Shown here: positions 24,683 to 32,377 of the stretch, piece by piece
Position numbering within the stretch: position 1 is the first letter of the stretch
Layout: each line of letters begins with the position of its first letter
Assembly (NCBI GenBank): GCA_964390795.1
Contig: CAYMLQ010000014.1
Span: forward strand, 1 to 40,011
Length of the DNA stretch: 40,011 nt
Direction of reading: 5' to 3'
DNA from: CAYMLQ01 sp964390795
GTDB lineage: Bacteria > Verrucomicrobiota > Kiritimatiellia > RFP12 > UBA1067
Notes under the pieces: model-generated
Database searches by the model: none
What the model saw: the letters and a program-made list of their open reading frames with translations, nothing else
Told to the model about the DNA's origin: nothing
Program-made: the position numbers and the translations under genes

Positions 24683-27681
24683 GTCTGTCCGGAGGGGGCA
24701 GCCGGTTTGTGCTGAAAGCCGCCCTGTTCTGGGTGGTTGTTGCCCCAGCGGCACTTGGGCAGAGCGGGCCTGCGGGAGGGGTGGCGGTCAGCCTGGAGGA
24801 CGGAGGACGAACGGTCACCCTCTCGGCACCGGGGGTGGACGGCTTCTGGGGGGGCTTCTCTGCGGCGGTTGTGATCGGAGACGTCACTCAGGTGCTGAAC
24901 TCCGCGTCTGGAATGCTGGTCGGCACAAACACCTTCACGGACGCGGGCACGCCGTATGGACCGGCCGACGTGAGCCTCTCGACGATCCGCTTCGAGAAGG
25001 AGCGGCTGGAGTTGCTCTTGCGCGTCGAAAAGGTTCTCGGGGTGCCTGTGGTTTCGCTGCGGGCTGGGATCAAAAACTTCGGAGAACGCCCGGTGAGTCT
25101 TGCTGGGGTCGCTCCGCTGGCGATGGAAGAGGCCCTGACGGGCGGACAGGCTGAGCGCGCTGCCGGAGCGCTCCAGTTGGCCGGCAATCCGGCGGCTTGG
25201 ATCGTCACCGGGCTGAATGCCAATACGCAGGTTGTCTCCTCCGTCTCTGATATGAGCAAACCCCTCAGAATCGAGGAACAGGGCAGTCTCTACCGCAGTG
25301 ACGGAGTCGGCTTCCTGTTCGGGCCGGTGGGGACGCCTGTGGCTTACGCCTACGCACAGGTGGCCGTTCAGGGAGAGGGGCGTGTGGGGTTGTCGTTGCG
25401 CTCCGACATGGGCGGCGTTCAGGTGGCTCCGGGCCAGAGCCGGTGGGGACAGCAAATGGCGCTCTTCATGGAGCCGCCACAGGAGGCGCTGACGCGCTGG
25501 ACAGAGTGGGTCGCGAAGACCCACGGCACGCGGACGTCCAAGGGCGCTCTGTCCGGCTGGAACAGTTGGTACCATCTGAGGCTCAGCGTCACCGGCAAAG
25601 ATGTGCTCGAAGTCACCGATCAGGTGTTGACGTCGAACGGACACCTGAGGCCGGAGGTCATCCAGATTGACCGCGGTTATGCGGTGGAGCCCGGCGTGTC
25701 GCTCGAGACGAACGATAAGTTTCCAGAGGGCCTGCCGTTTTATGCCCGTCGCATTGCCGCGGCGGGAGCCCGCCCCGGCCTGAGGCTGGAGTTGATCGAA
25801 CCGTCGCAGTCTCTGACCCAGAATATCGACGCCGTGAGACAGGCTGTTCAGGCGGGGTTCTCCTACTTGAAAATTACTTACGAGTTCCCTTCCCATGATC
25901 CCGAAGGTGTTAAGACGCCTTTTGAAATCGCGCGGGAAATCTATTGGGAAATCAGGCGGGCGGCCGGGGAAGAGACCTATCTTTTGGACTGCGACAATCG
26001 CATGCAGCCTAAGGCGCCCAATCGTGCGGTGGTTGGCATTGCGGATGCGAGCCGCTCCGGGCCTGACACCGTCCGTCAGGGCGTTCGGGATGTCATGGAA
26101 AAAGTGCTCCGGTCCTATGCGCTTAACGGCCGCTGGCTTGCGGTGGACAACGACTGCTACTACATGGCTACTGAGCTGAAGGATATCAACCCGGTGGTCG
26201 GCGGCTGGCCCCTGTCCAGGACGTGGATCAGCATGGTGGGCCTGTCCTGCGGCGCGGCCTTCACGTCCGACCCGTGGAACGAGGAACGTTTCAAGCCCTA
26301 CTGGCGGAATGTCGAAATCCTGACGCCGCCGGCCCGGGAGCGGACAGAGGTTTCGGACTTATGCACAAGCGCGGAATGGCCGCGCCTCGTCGGAGCGGTC
26401 AGGCGGGGGTGGGGGGCTTGGACTGTGGCGCTGTTGTGGAACCCGCTGGAGAAGGAGCAGAGGGTGTCGCTCGACTTTGCCCGCATCGGGCTAGACCCTG
26501 CGCGCCGCTATGCGGTCTGGTCGTTCTGGGATAACCGCTATCTGGGCGTGGTTGAGGGCAGTTACACCACGCCGTTCCTCGCAGCGTCGGCCTCCCAGCA
26601 CCTGTGCATCACGGAGCTGCCCCAGTCGCCTTACAAGGCGGCCTTGATCGGGTCGAGCCTGCACATCTATTGCGGAGCGGCCGAGATCAAGCGGGTGACG
26701 GCGCTGCATTCGGCGATGCAGATCGAGTTGACGGATGCCGGGGCGCGCGACGGGGACTTGTTTGTCTACAGTCCGTTCCGGCCGGTGGTGGGCGAGGCCG
26801 TGGGCTGTGTGGTGGAGGGGATCAAGGCCGCAGGGGAAAACGTTTGGCAGCTCTCGCTGCGGGATCGCCGGCACGGCGAGGTTCAGCGGATCGAGCTGGG
26901 CATCCCGCAGCCTGTGACCCGGCAGGCGTGGTTCTGGGCGATGTGTGCGGTTCTGGCCTCAAGTTTGGTCTTCAGCGGGTGGCGGTACCTGGCTTGGCAG
27001 CGGTCGCAACTGGCGCTGTCGCGGCTGGAGCAGACGACCGCGCGGCAACAGGAGCGTGCCCGCATCGCGCGTGACCTTCACGACGAACTCGGTGCCAGCC
27101 TGGCCCAGATCGCCATGCTCGGCAACAGGGCTCAAAAGGTGTCGGCTGGGGATTCCGAGCAACAGGAACGTCTGGCTGAAATCTATGACCGCGCCCGTGA
27201 AAGCACGCGGCGGCTGGATGAGATCGTCTGGGCCGTCAATCCCGCACGCGACACGCTTGAACATCTGGTGAGCTACCTCTGCAAATTCGCTGAGGAATAT
27301 CTGGCGCTGGCCGACGTGCGTTTCCGAGTCGACATTCCCGATGAGCTTCCACACGTGCCTCTGGAATCCGGGATACGCCACAATGTCTTTCTTGCCGCGC
27401 GTGAGGCGGTCCACAACGCCGTCCGGCATGGCCGTGCCGGCACGGTGACCCTGCGGGTGGCGGTTGCAGACGCCTGCTTCACGGTGGAGGTTAAAGACGA
27501 TGGCGGCGGATTCGACACGGCGGCGGCGCTCGCTGCCGGCCGCGGTGTGGCAAACATGCGCGAGCGAATGGCTCACGTTGGCGGAGAGGCACACTTCACC
27601 AGTGAGCCCGGCGCAGGGTGTGCGATTCTTTTTGTGATCCCCTTTAATCATCGTAACAGGAGCCTTCTCAGCCATGGGTAA
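24679..27681 (+). CDS. Sensor histidine kinase with an alpha-galactosidase-like (GH36/27) extracytoplasmic domain
   Basis: A 1000-residue protein. A signal or anchor segment (FVLKAALFWVVVAPAALG) is followed by a beta-rich part and then a glycosidase barrel of clan GH-D style: GWNSWY at 293-298, VIQIDRGY around Asp331, AGARPGLRLELIEPS, then YLKITYEF at 396-403, GIADASRS around Asp456, and NPVVGGWPLSRTW. The barrel is closed by a beta domain. In GH36/27 enzymes the K-x-D motif supplies the nucleophile; here it reads K398-I-T400, so the nucleophile Asp appears to be replaced by Thr. A transmembrane helix (~749-772) leads to a HisKA_3 domain (ARIARDLHDELG, His801) and an HATPase domain (REAVHNAVRHG, VKDDGGGFD, GRGVANMRERM). 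The start in an ATGA overlap follows GGAAAGGA. It probably senses a galactoside-type sugar and phosphorylates the adjacent regulator; this is inference. Confidence 0.88.
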   Translation: MSLSGGGSRFVLKAALFWVVVAPAALGQSGPAGGVAVSLEDGGRTVTLSAPGVDGFWGGFSAAVVIGDVTQVLNSASGMLVGTNTFTDAGTPYGPADVSLSTIRFEKERLELLLRVEKVLGVPVVSLRAGIKNFGERPVSLAGVAPLAMEEALTGGQAERAAGALQLAGNPAAWIVTGLNANTQVVSSVSDMSKPLRIEEQGSLYRSDGVGFLFGPVGTPVAYAYAQVAVQGEGRVGLSLRSDMGGVQVAPGQSRWGQQMALFMEPPQEALTRWTEWVAKTHGTRTSKGALSGWNSWYHLRLSVTGKDVLEVTDQVLTSNGHLRPEVIQIDRGYAVEPGVSLETNDKFPEGLPFYARRIAAAGARPGLRLELIEPSQSLTQNIDAVRQAVQAGFSYLKITYEFPSHDPEGVKTPFEIAREIYWEIRRAAGEETYLLDCDNRMQPKAPNRAVVGIADASRSGPDTVRQGVRDVMEKVLRSYALNGRWLAVDNDCYYMATELKDINPVVGGWPLSRTWISMVGLSCGAAFTSDPWNEERFKPYWRNVEILTPPARERTEVSDLCTSAEWPRLVGAVRRGWGAWTVALLWNPLEKEQRVSLDFARIGLDPARRYAVWSFWDNRYLGVVEGSYTTPFLAASASQHLCITELPQSPYKAALIGSSLHIYCGAAEIKRVTALHSAMQIELTDAGARDGDLFVYSPFRPVVGEAVGCVVEGIKAAGENVWQLSLRDRRHGEVQRIELGIPQPVTRQAWFWAMCAVLASSLVFSGWRYLAWQRSQLALSRLEQTTARQQERARIARDLHDELGASLAQIAMLGNRAQKVSAGDSEQQERLAEIYDRARESTRRLDEIVWAVNPARDTLEHLVSYLCKFAEEYLALADVRFRVDIPDELPHVPLESGIRHNVFLAAREAVHNAVRHGRAGTVTLRVAVADACFTVEVKDDGGGFDTAAALAAGRGVANMRERMAHVGGEAHFTSEPGAGCAILFVIPFNHRNRSLLSHG

Positions 27682-28333
27682 AAACACGACGAGAAAGACG
27701 ATTGCCGTAGCCGTGGTGGAGGACGACGCCGGGCTTAGCCAGAGCCTGCGCAAGATTCTGGAAGACGGGCCGGGAACGCGCTGCCTGACGGCGGTCGGCT
27801 CAGCCGAAGAGGCTTATGAAACGTTGGCTAGGCAGAACCCCGACGTGATCCTGATGGACGTCAATCTTCCCGGCGCGAGCGGGGTGCAGTGTGTCGAACG
27901 TCTGGCCCCGCTGCTGCCGCATACGCATTTCATCATGCTGACGGTGTTTGACGATACGGAAGTGGTCTTTCAGTCGCTGGCGGCCGGAGCCATCGGCTAC
28001 CTGACGAAGCCGGTCACCCCGGAGCGGCTTCTGGAGGCGATCCGGGATGTCTGCGAAGGAGGTGCGCCGATGACGAGCAGCATCGCGCGGCGCATTGTTC
28101 AGGCCTTCCGCAAGCCGGCCGCGGATCCGCGCGTGGCCGTGGAGGAGAGCCTGGCGCCGCGCGAGCAGGAGGTGCTTCGCCTGCTCGCCAAAGGCTACCT
28201 GCAGAAGGAGATTTCCGACCAGCTCGGCATCAGCTTCCCTACGGTCCGCACCCTCACCGCCCGCATCTACACGAAGCTGCACGTCCACTCCCGCTCGCAG
28301 GCCGTGGCCAAATACCTTGGGGAAAAGGGCTGA
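27674..28333 (+). CDS. NarL/LuxR-family response regulator
   Basis: A 219-residue cytoplasmic regulator, partner of the overlapping sensor kinase (8-bp overlap, so translationally coupled). The receiver domain has the acidic pocket EDD at 16-18, phospho-acceptor Asp62 in ILMDVNLPG, the Thr of MLTVFDD and the Lys of YLTKPVTPE. The C-terminal LuxR-type helix-turn-helix follows (~155-215): LAPREQEVLRLLAKGYLQKEIS, then FPTVRTLTARIYTKLHVHSR. HisKA_3 kinases normally pair with this class of regulator. Target genes are not evident; the polysaccharide operons to the right are candidates. Confidence 0.95.
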   Translation: MGKNTTRKTIAVAVVEDDAGLSQSLRKILEDGPGTRCLTAVGSAEEAYETLARQNPDVILMDVNLPGASGVQCVERLAPLLPHTHFIMLTVFDDTEVVFQSLAAGAIGYLTKPVTPERLLEAIRDVCEGGAPMTSSIARRIVQAFRKPAADPRVAVEESLAPREQEVLRLLAKGYLQKEISDQLGISFPTVRTLTARIYTKLHVHSRSQAVAKYLGEKG

Positions 28334-28368
28334 CTGATGCCACGAGCGAGAATCAATTTGACGTGTCG

Positions 28369-29586
28369 CTAAACGCTTCCAGCCAGACTTCCGTGTTTGG
28401 CCAAGAGTGATAAGCCTTCAGCTAAGGGCACCGCACGGATTCGACCGTCTTTGGACAAGGGATACGAGGCGGCGTTACGGCAGATGCACATGCCGTGAGA
28501 AAATGCGGTCTCTCCGTATTGCTTGGCGAAGGAACCGAAGCCTTTTAGATCGCGCGGCTCCGGCTTTTCGGAGGCCTTAATTTCAAAGGCCCAGACGTCC
28601 CCGGGACCAAAGTCCACGATAAGATCCAGCTCTTCATCGTTGACGGTCCGCCAGAACCACATCCGCTGACGGAGACCGCGATTGGCGAACGCCTTGTGAA
28701 ATTCGGCGACAACGGCATTCTCCCAAACAGCGCCCCACATGGCATGGGCGCGGACATCTTTCCACGCCCGGAACCCCAGCAGATAGATCAGAAGACCCGT
28801 ATCCCTGAAGTATAGCTTGGGCGTTTTAATCAGCCGCTTGCCCTCATTGCTGAACCAAGGCTCCAGCAGGACGATCTGATGGCTTGCCTCAAGAACGGAA
28901 ACCCATTTGCGGACGGTGTTGAGAGCGACGCCCACATCCCGGGCGATCTCGCTGAAAGAGACCAGTTGGCCTGCCCGGTAAGCGGCGGCCCGCAGGAAAC
29001 GGTCAAAATCGCGCAGACTCCCGACATTGAGTATGTTCCTGACATCCCGCTCCAAATAGGTGGCCAAATAGGAGCCCAGCCAAAGCTCACGGTCCAACTC
29101 CGGCCGCGCGTGAAGCTCTGGCCAGCCGCCCCGCCATAAAAGTTCGTCGACGGCCCGATTGTCAGAGGCTTCAAGCTCTTCGATTCCCAGCGTGGGCAGA
29201 CGCAGGATGGCACAACGTCCGGCCAAGGTTTCGGTCACCCCCTGCATCACCGCGAAATCCTGTGAACCGGTCAACAGATACTGTCCCGGGGTGCGGTCTT
29301 CGTCGATGCGGGCTTTCACATAGCGAAGCAGCTCGGGTGCGTACTGCACCTCATCGACAATGAGCGGTGTCGGATGCTCCGACAGAAAGCGCAGCGGATC
29401 GTAACGTGCCGATTCTGCGGAGGAAGGTATGTCCAGCGACACGTAATGGGCCTGTGGCCAGACATGCCGGCAAAGGGCAGTCTTCCCGACTTGCCGCGCA
29501 CCCGACACGAGGACGGCTGGGAACTGCTTTGCCGCTCGTTTGAGGCACGGCGTGAGCATCCGCTCAATCCAATGGTTTCTTTCCAT
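28369..29586 (-). CDS. AAA+ ATPase with DUF4143 domain
   Basis: A 405-residue ATPase of the common DUF4143 family. Walker A is GARQVGKT at 29-36, Walker B is LIVDEVQ at 75-81 (Asp78/Glu79), and the sensor-like LLTGSQ follows. The C-terminal half has the winged-helix linker and the DUF4143 nuclease-like fold (ELDLIVDF...WAFEIKAS), whose E/D...ExK layout resembles PD-(D/E)XK folds. The biological role of the family is not settled. I chose the ATG at 29586 because the longer frame to 29622 crosses its promoter. There is no ribosome site, but the start sits six bases after a good -10 box, so the mRNA is probably leaderless. It stands alone, convergent with the response regulator and divergent from GH31. 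Confidence 0.9.
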   Translation of the reverse strand: MERNHWIERMLTPCLKRAAKQFPAVLVSGARQVGKTALCRHVWPQAHYVSLDIPSSAESARYDPLRFLSEHPTPLIVDEVQYAPELLRYVKARIDEDRTPGQYLLTGSQDFAVMQGVTETLAGRCAILRLPTLGIEELEASDNRAVDELLWRGGWPELHARPELDRELWLGSYLATYLERDVRNILNVGSLRDFDRFLRAAAYRAGQLVSFSEIARDVGVALNTVRKWVSVLEASHQIVLLEPWFSNEGKRLIKTPKLYFRDTGLLIYLLGFRAWKDVRAHAMWGAVWENAVVAEFHKAFANRGLRQRMWFWRTVNDEELDLIVDFGPGDVWAFEIKASEKPEPRDLKGFGSFAKQYGETAFSHGMCICRNAASYPLSKDGRIRAVPLAEGLSLLAKHGSLAGSV

Positions 29587-29592
29587 GTGCAG

Positions 29593-29622
29593 ATAATATG
29601 CAATACGATTGAATATTGTCAA
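29593..29622 (-). promoter_or_regulatory. Promoter of the DUF4143 ATPase gene, leaderless
   Basis: On the minus strand a perfect TTGACA (29617-29622), an 18-bp spacer and TATTAT (29593-29598) end only six bases before the ATG at 29586. Transcription should begin at or next to the A of the start codon. Confidence 0.7.
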
Positions 29623-29664
29623 GGATGAAGAGGTGTGATTTTACGTCACTGCCATCACACCCTG

Positions 29665-29710
29665 TCGTACATTTGTACGACAATACAAACGCAAGAGATT
29701 CATCTACACT
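29665..29710 (+). promoter_or_regulatory. Palindromic operator plus promoter, copy 1 (GH31 gene)
   Basis: The palindrome TCGTACATTTGTACGA (29665-29680; 7-bp arms around TT) is followed after one base by a -35-like AATACA (29682-29687), a 17-bp spacer and TACACT (29705-29710). The same block, with identical internal spacing, precedes the operon at 32378. The half-site ATTTGTAC resembles AraR-type operators (GntR-type DNA-binding domain with a sugar sensor), which is only a hint. Its position just upstream of the -35 box suits an activator or a repressor. Confidence 0.7.
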
Positions 29711-29777
29711 GCCCCCATCACAAGAGCCGGGTCGGAGAGTCCGTCTACCGGAAATCGTTGAATCATGGGGGCAAAAA

Positions 29778-31880
29778 ATGGTTATTTACAAGAGGATGCT
29801 TGGCCTATGCGTTGCCGGCGCGTTGCTGACGGCGGCTGCGGCTCTGCCCGCGGCGGAGCTGGCTGCACCGGTCAGGGTCGACACCACGATGTCCGCCATG
29901 AAGGTTCTGGAGTGGCGTCTGCGGGCGCCGGGCGTCTGGAGCGCGGTCGTCGGGAAGGCCGAGGTCGGCCCGATGGATTATGCGGGAGTGCCCATGCTGG
30001 ACGCGCTCAAGGAATTGGGCGACGCTGCGCTGCCGCCGGCGCTTGCTGAAGCGCGGGGCCAGGTGCAGGGTGTCTATGCGAGCGTGCGGCTGCCGCTCGG
30101 CGACGCCGAGCGCCTCTACGGGCTGGGCATGCGCGCCGACGGGGTTGTCAATCTGCGCCTGAAGGATTTCCGCCTGCGGGTGACGCCATCCTCCCATGCG
30201 CCGACGCCGTTCTACCTCTCCAGCGCGGGCTACGGCGTGGTGATCAACGCCGCGCGGGTGCTGCACATCCAGATGGGGATCGGCAACCGCAAGGACAGCC
30301 CGAGCCATCCCGAGGAGATCGACCGCACGACCGACAAGCGGTGGTCGGCGTGTCCGCAGTCCGACGCGGTCGAGGCGAATGTGGCAGGCACCGGCATGGA
30401 GGTTCTGGTGTTCGCAGGCAAGACCCCGCTGGAGGTTGTGCGCCGCTACAACCTCTATTGCGGCGGCGGCTGCCTGCCGCCGCGCTGGGGCCTGGGCTTC
30501 TGGCACCGCATCCTCACTACCGCTTCGGCCGCACAGGTTGCGGAGGAGGTGGAGGAGTTCGCCCGGCGCGACCTCCCTCTGGACGTGCTCGGGCTGGAGC
30601 CTGGATGGCAGAGCGCGGCCTACCCGTGTACCTATGAATGGGATCCCGTCCGCTTTCCCGATCCCGCTGGCTTCATGAAGGCGATGACCGCAAAAGGCAT
30701 TTCAGTCAATCTCTGGGAGAACCTGTTCGTCTCCAAGAAAGCGCCGATCTACCCGCAGTTGGCCCCTTACACGGGCTCGCATACCTACTGGCTGGGGCAG
30801 GTGCCCGACTATACGTTCAAGGCGGCGCGCGATATCCTCCTGGCCCAGCACCGCCGCGTCCAGCTCGACCTCGGCGTGAGCGGCTACAAGATCGATGAGG
30901 TGGATGAACTCTCCACCGAGCACATGCTCTTCCCGTCCGGGCTCTGCGGCGAGCAGATGCGCCAGATCCAGGGACTGGTCATGCAGAAGGCGTATCTGGA
31001 GACGTTCCGCCAACTCAACCGCCGGACCTGCGGCCTGGTGCGCGGCTCCAACGCCGGCGGCAGCCCGTACCCGTTCGCGCTCTACAGCGACACCTACGAG
31101 CACCGCGGTTTCATCCAGGCGCTGGCCAACAGCAGCCTTGCCGGCGTCCTGTGGTGCTCCGAGGTGCGCGACAGCCGGAGCGATGAGGACTGGGTGCGCC
31201 GCTACCAGACGGCCTTGTTCTCGCCGGTCATGCAGCTCAACGCCTGGCATTCGGGCTTGAAGCCCTGGAGCAAGCCGGGCGCCACGGACCAGATCCGCGA
31301 GCTGTTGAAGCTGCGCATGCGGCTGATCCCTTATCTCTACACGGCCATGGCGGACTACCAGCACACCGGCATCCCGCCGATCCGGCACATGCTGCTGGAG
31401 GAGGGCGCTATCGAGGTCTCCGACCAGTATATGTTCGGCCCGAACATCCTAGTCGCCCCGATGATCGCGGGGGAGAAGTCGCGCAAGGTCGTCCTGCCGA
31501 AAGGGAAATGGTACGAGTTCCAAACCGGTAAACTGGCGGGCGAGGACGCCACGATCACGATCTCGGCCGCGCTGGATCAGATCCCCCTGTTTGTCAGGGA
31601 CGGCGGCATCGTCCCCCTGATGGCCACGGTCAACAACATCCGCCTCGCCAACGGCCCGACGCCTCTGGAGGTCCGGCACTACGGCACCCGGGAGGGCGCG
31701 TACACGCTCTACGACGACGACGGCGAGACCTTCGCCTACGAGAAGGGCGTCTGCTCCCGGCAGGAGCTGCGCGCCGTCCGCGACGGCGGGAAGCTGAAGG
31801 GGGAGGCCGCTGCGCCTAAGGGGCCGTGGAAATCCCGCTATTCCGAGTTCAACTGGAAATTCATGACGCCCGCAGAATAG
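29778..31880 (+). CDS. Secreted GH31-family glycoside hydrolase (alpha-glucosidase/alpha-xylosidase type)
   Basis: A 700-residue exported enzyme with a signal peptide (MLGLCVAGALLTAAAALPAAEL). The GH31 features are the N-terminal beta domain with YGLGMRADGVVNLR, the barrel start PPRWGLGFWHRI, and the nucleophile Asp373 in GYKIDEVDE. A candidate acid/base lies in LWCSEVRDSR (Glu462 or Asp465; the more usual WxGD is not present). The C-terminal beta domain contains QIPLFVRDGGIVPL and TLYDDDGETFAYEKG. The family cleaves alpha-linked glucose, xylose or related residues with retention. The ATG at 29778 follows GGGGG at six bases; an in-frame ATG at 29796 would also keep the signal peptide. It is transcribed from the palindrome-linked promoter and probably processes side chains of the same plant or algal polysaccharide as the downstream operon. 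Confidence 0.9.
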   Translation: MVIYKRMLGLCVAGALLTAAAALPAAELAAPVRVDTTMSAMKVLEWRLRAPGVWSAVVGKAEVGPMDYAGVPMLDALKELGDAALPPALAEARGQVQGVYASVRLPLGDAERLYGLGMRADGVVNLRLKDFRLRVTPSSHAPTPFYLSSAGYGVVINAARVLHIQMGIGNRKDSPSHPEEIDRTTDKRWSACPQSDAVEANVAGTGMEVLVFAGKTPLEVVRRYNLYCGGGCLPPRWGLGFWHRILTTASAAQVAEEVEEFARRDLPLDVLGLEPGWQSAAYPCTYEWDPVRFPDPAGFMKAMTAKGISVNLWENLFVSKKAPIYPQLAPYTGSHTYWLGQVPDYTFKAARDILLAQHRRVQLDLGVSGYKIDEVDELSTEHMLFPSGLCGEQMRQIQGLVMQKAYLETFRQLNRRTCGLVRGSNAGGSPYPFALYSDTYEHRGFIQALANSSLAGVLWCSEVRDSRSDEDWVRRYQTALFSPVMQLNAWHSGLKPWSKPGATDQIRELLKLRMRLIPYLYTAMADYQHTGIPPIRHMLLEEGAIEVSDQYMFGPNILVAPMIAGEKSRKVVLPKGKWYEFQTGKLAGEDATITISAALDQIPLFVRDGGIVPLMATVNNIRLANGPTPLEVRHYGTREGAYTLYDDDGETFAYEKGVCSRQELRAVRDGGKLKGEAAAPKGPWKSRYSEFNWKFMTPAE

Positions 31881-31936
31881 TACGGCAACAAGGGAAACAA
31901 CCTGTCGGAAACGCAAACACACATTGCATTCTGAGA

Positions 31937-31954
31937 CTCAATTTGCAAACTGAG
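31937..31954. repeat. Near-perfect palindrome flanked by TTGCAT repeats
   Basis: CTCAATTTGCAAACTGAG is a palindrome with one mismatched pair (16 of 18 bases). It is flanked by TTGCATTCTGAG (left) and TTGCATTTTGAG (right). It immediately precedes the ATPase-like fragment and might be a former operator or an insertion junction. Confidence 0.5.
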
Positions 31955-31958
31955 ATTG

Positions 31959-32096
31959 CATTTTGAGGATTATCCTGAAGCGCGCAGATATTTCCTCTAT
32001 CGCGGAACCGAACGGCGAATGATCAACGGCATCTTGTGTCTGCCTTGCGAACACTTTCTGAAGAACCTTGTTCCGCATCAATCCCTGCGTGTGTAG
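31959..32096 (+). pseudogene. C-terminal remnant of an ATPase (DUF4143-like) gene
   Basis: The forward frame reads HFEDYPEARRYFLYRGTERR, then MINGILCLPCEHFLKNLVP, and stops at TAG 32094-32096. This resembles, from memory, the last ~45 residues of DUF4143-type ATPases (a strand with YRG.ER, then hydrophobic strand and LPC..FL.NL). There is no start or ATPase core upstream; an in-frame stop at 31932 closes the frame 9 codons earlier. I read it as the tail left by deletion of a second ATPase gene. The opposite-strand frame over the same bases is a shadow. Confidence 0.55.
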
Positions 32097-32209
32097 TTCC
32101 GGCAATTCCTTCAGTCGATGACACTTAATCCCACAGCGGACATCTGGATGACTGGCACACTTTAGTGCCTTACGGATCGACACTCACAATAAAAAGCGCG
32201 TTGTTTGCT

Positions 32210-32242
32210 CCCTCGCCCTCTGGGAGAGGGCCGGGGTGAGGG
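32210..32242. repeat. GC-rich REP-like hairpin repeat
   Basis: It reads CCCTCGCCCTCTGGGAGAGG followed by GCCGGGGTGAGGG. The core CCCTC-GCCCTC / GGGAGAGGG pairs as a hairpin. This is very like a repeat found between genes in many unrelated bacteria. It lies downstream of the GH31 gene and could act as a transcription end or mRNA stabiliser. Confidence 0.55.
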
Positions 32243-32284
32243 TTGCTGGCACCGCCCGCATTAGAACTTCTCCGCCCCTCCTTG

Positions 32285-32330
32285 TGGTACATTTGTACGA
32301 CATGACAAAGGCGCAGGAAGCGCCTACACT
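32285..32330 (+). promoter_or_regulatory. Palindromic operator plus promoter, copy 2 (esterase/rhamnosidase operon)
   Basis: TGGTACATTTGTACGA (32285-32300) matches the operator at 29665 with one change. After one base come ATGACA (32302-32307, five of six matches), a 17-bp spacer and TACACT (32325-32330). Operator-to-box distances are identical to copy 1. It lies 47 bp before the ATG of the first gene of the operon. Confidence 0.7.
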
Positions 32331-32377
32331 ATTCACCATTGACTCGAAAAGGGTCGTGCAAGGAACAGGAGGTCAAT

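Larger units (their letters stand above)
31881..32377. other. Intergenic region with an ATPase gene remnant, a REP-like repeat and a promoter
   Basis: There is no intact gene in about 500 bases. From left to right it holds a near-palindrome, CTCAATTTGCAAACTGAG (31937-31954), flanked by direct repeats TTGCATTCTGAG and TTGCATTTTGAG; a fragment of an ATPase gene (31959-32096); a GC-rich repeat (32210-32242); and the operator/promoter block for the next operon. Confidence 0.65.

Noticed and set aside
24679..27681. Active secreted alpha-galactosidase
   Set aside because: The barrel is joined to a transmembrane kinase and the nucleophile position appears to be Thr, so a sensor role is more likely than hydrolysis.
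31938..32183. Small minus-strand gene of 81 codons
   Set aside because: The plus strand of the same bases encodes a recognisable ATPase-tail fragment; the minus frame has no domain, ribosome site or promoter.
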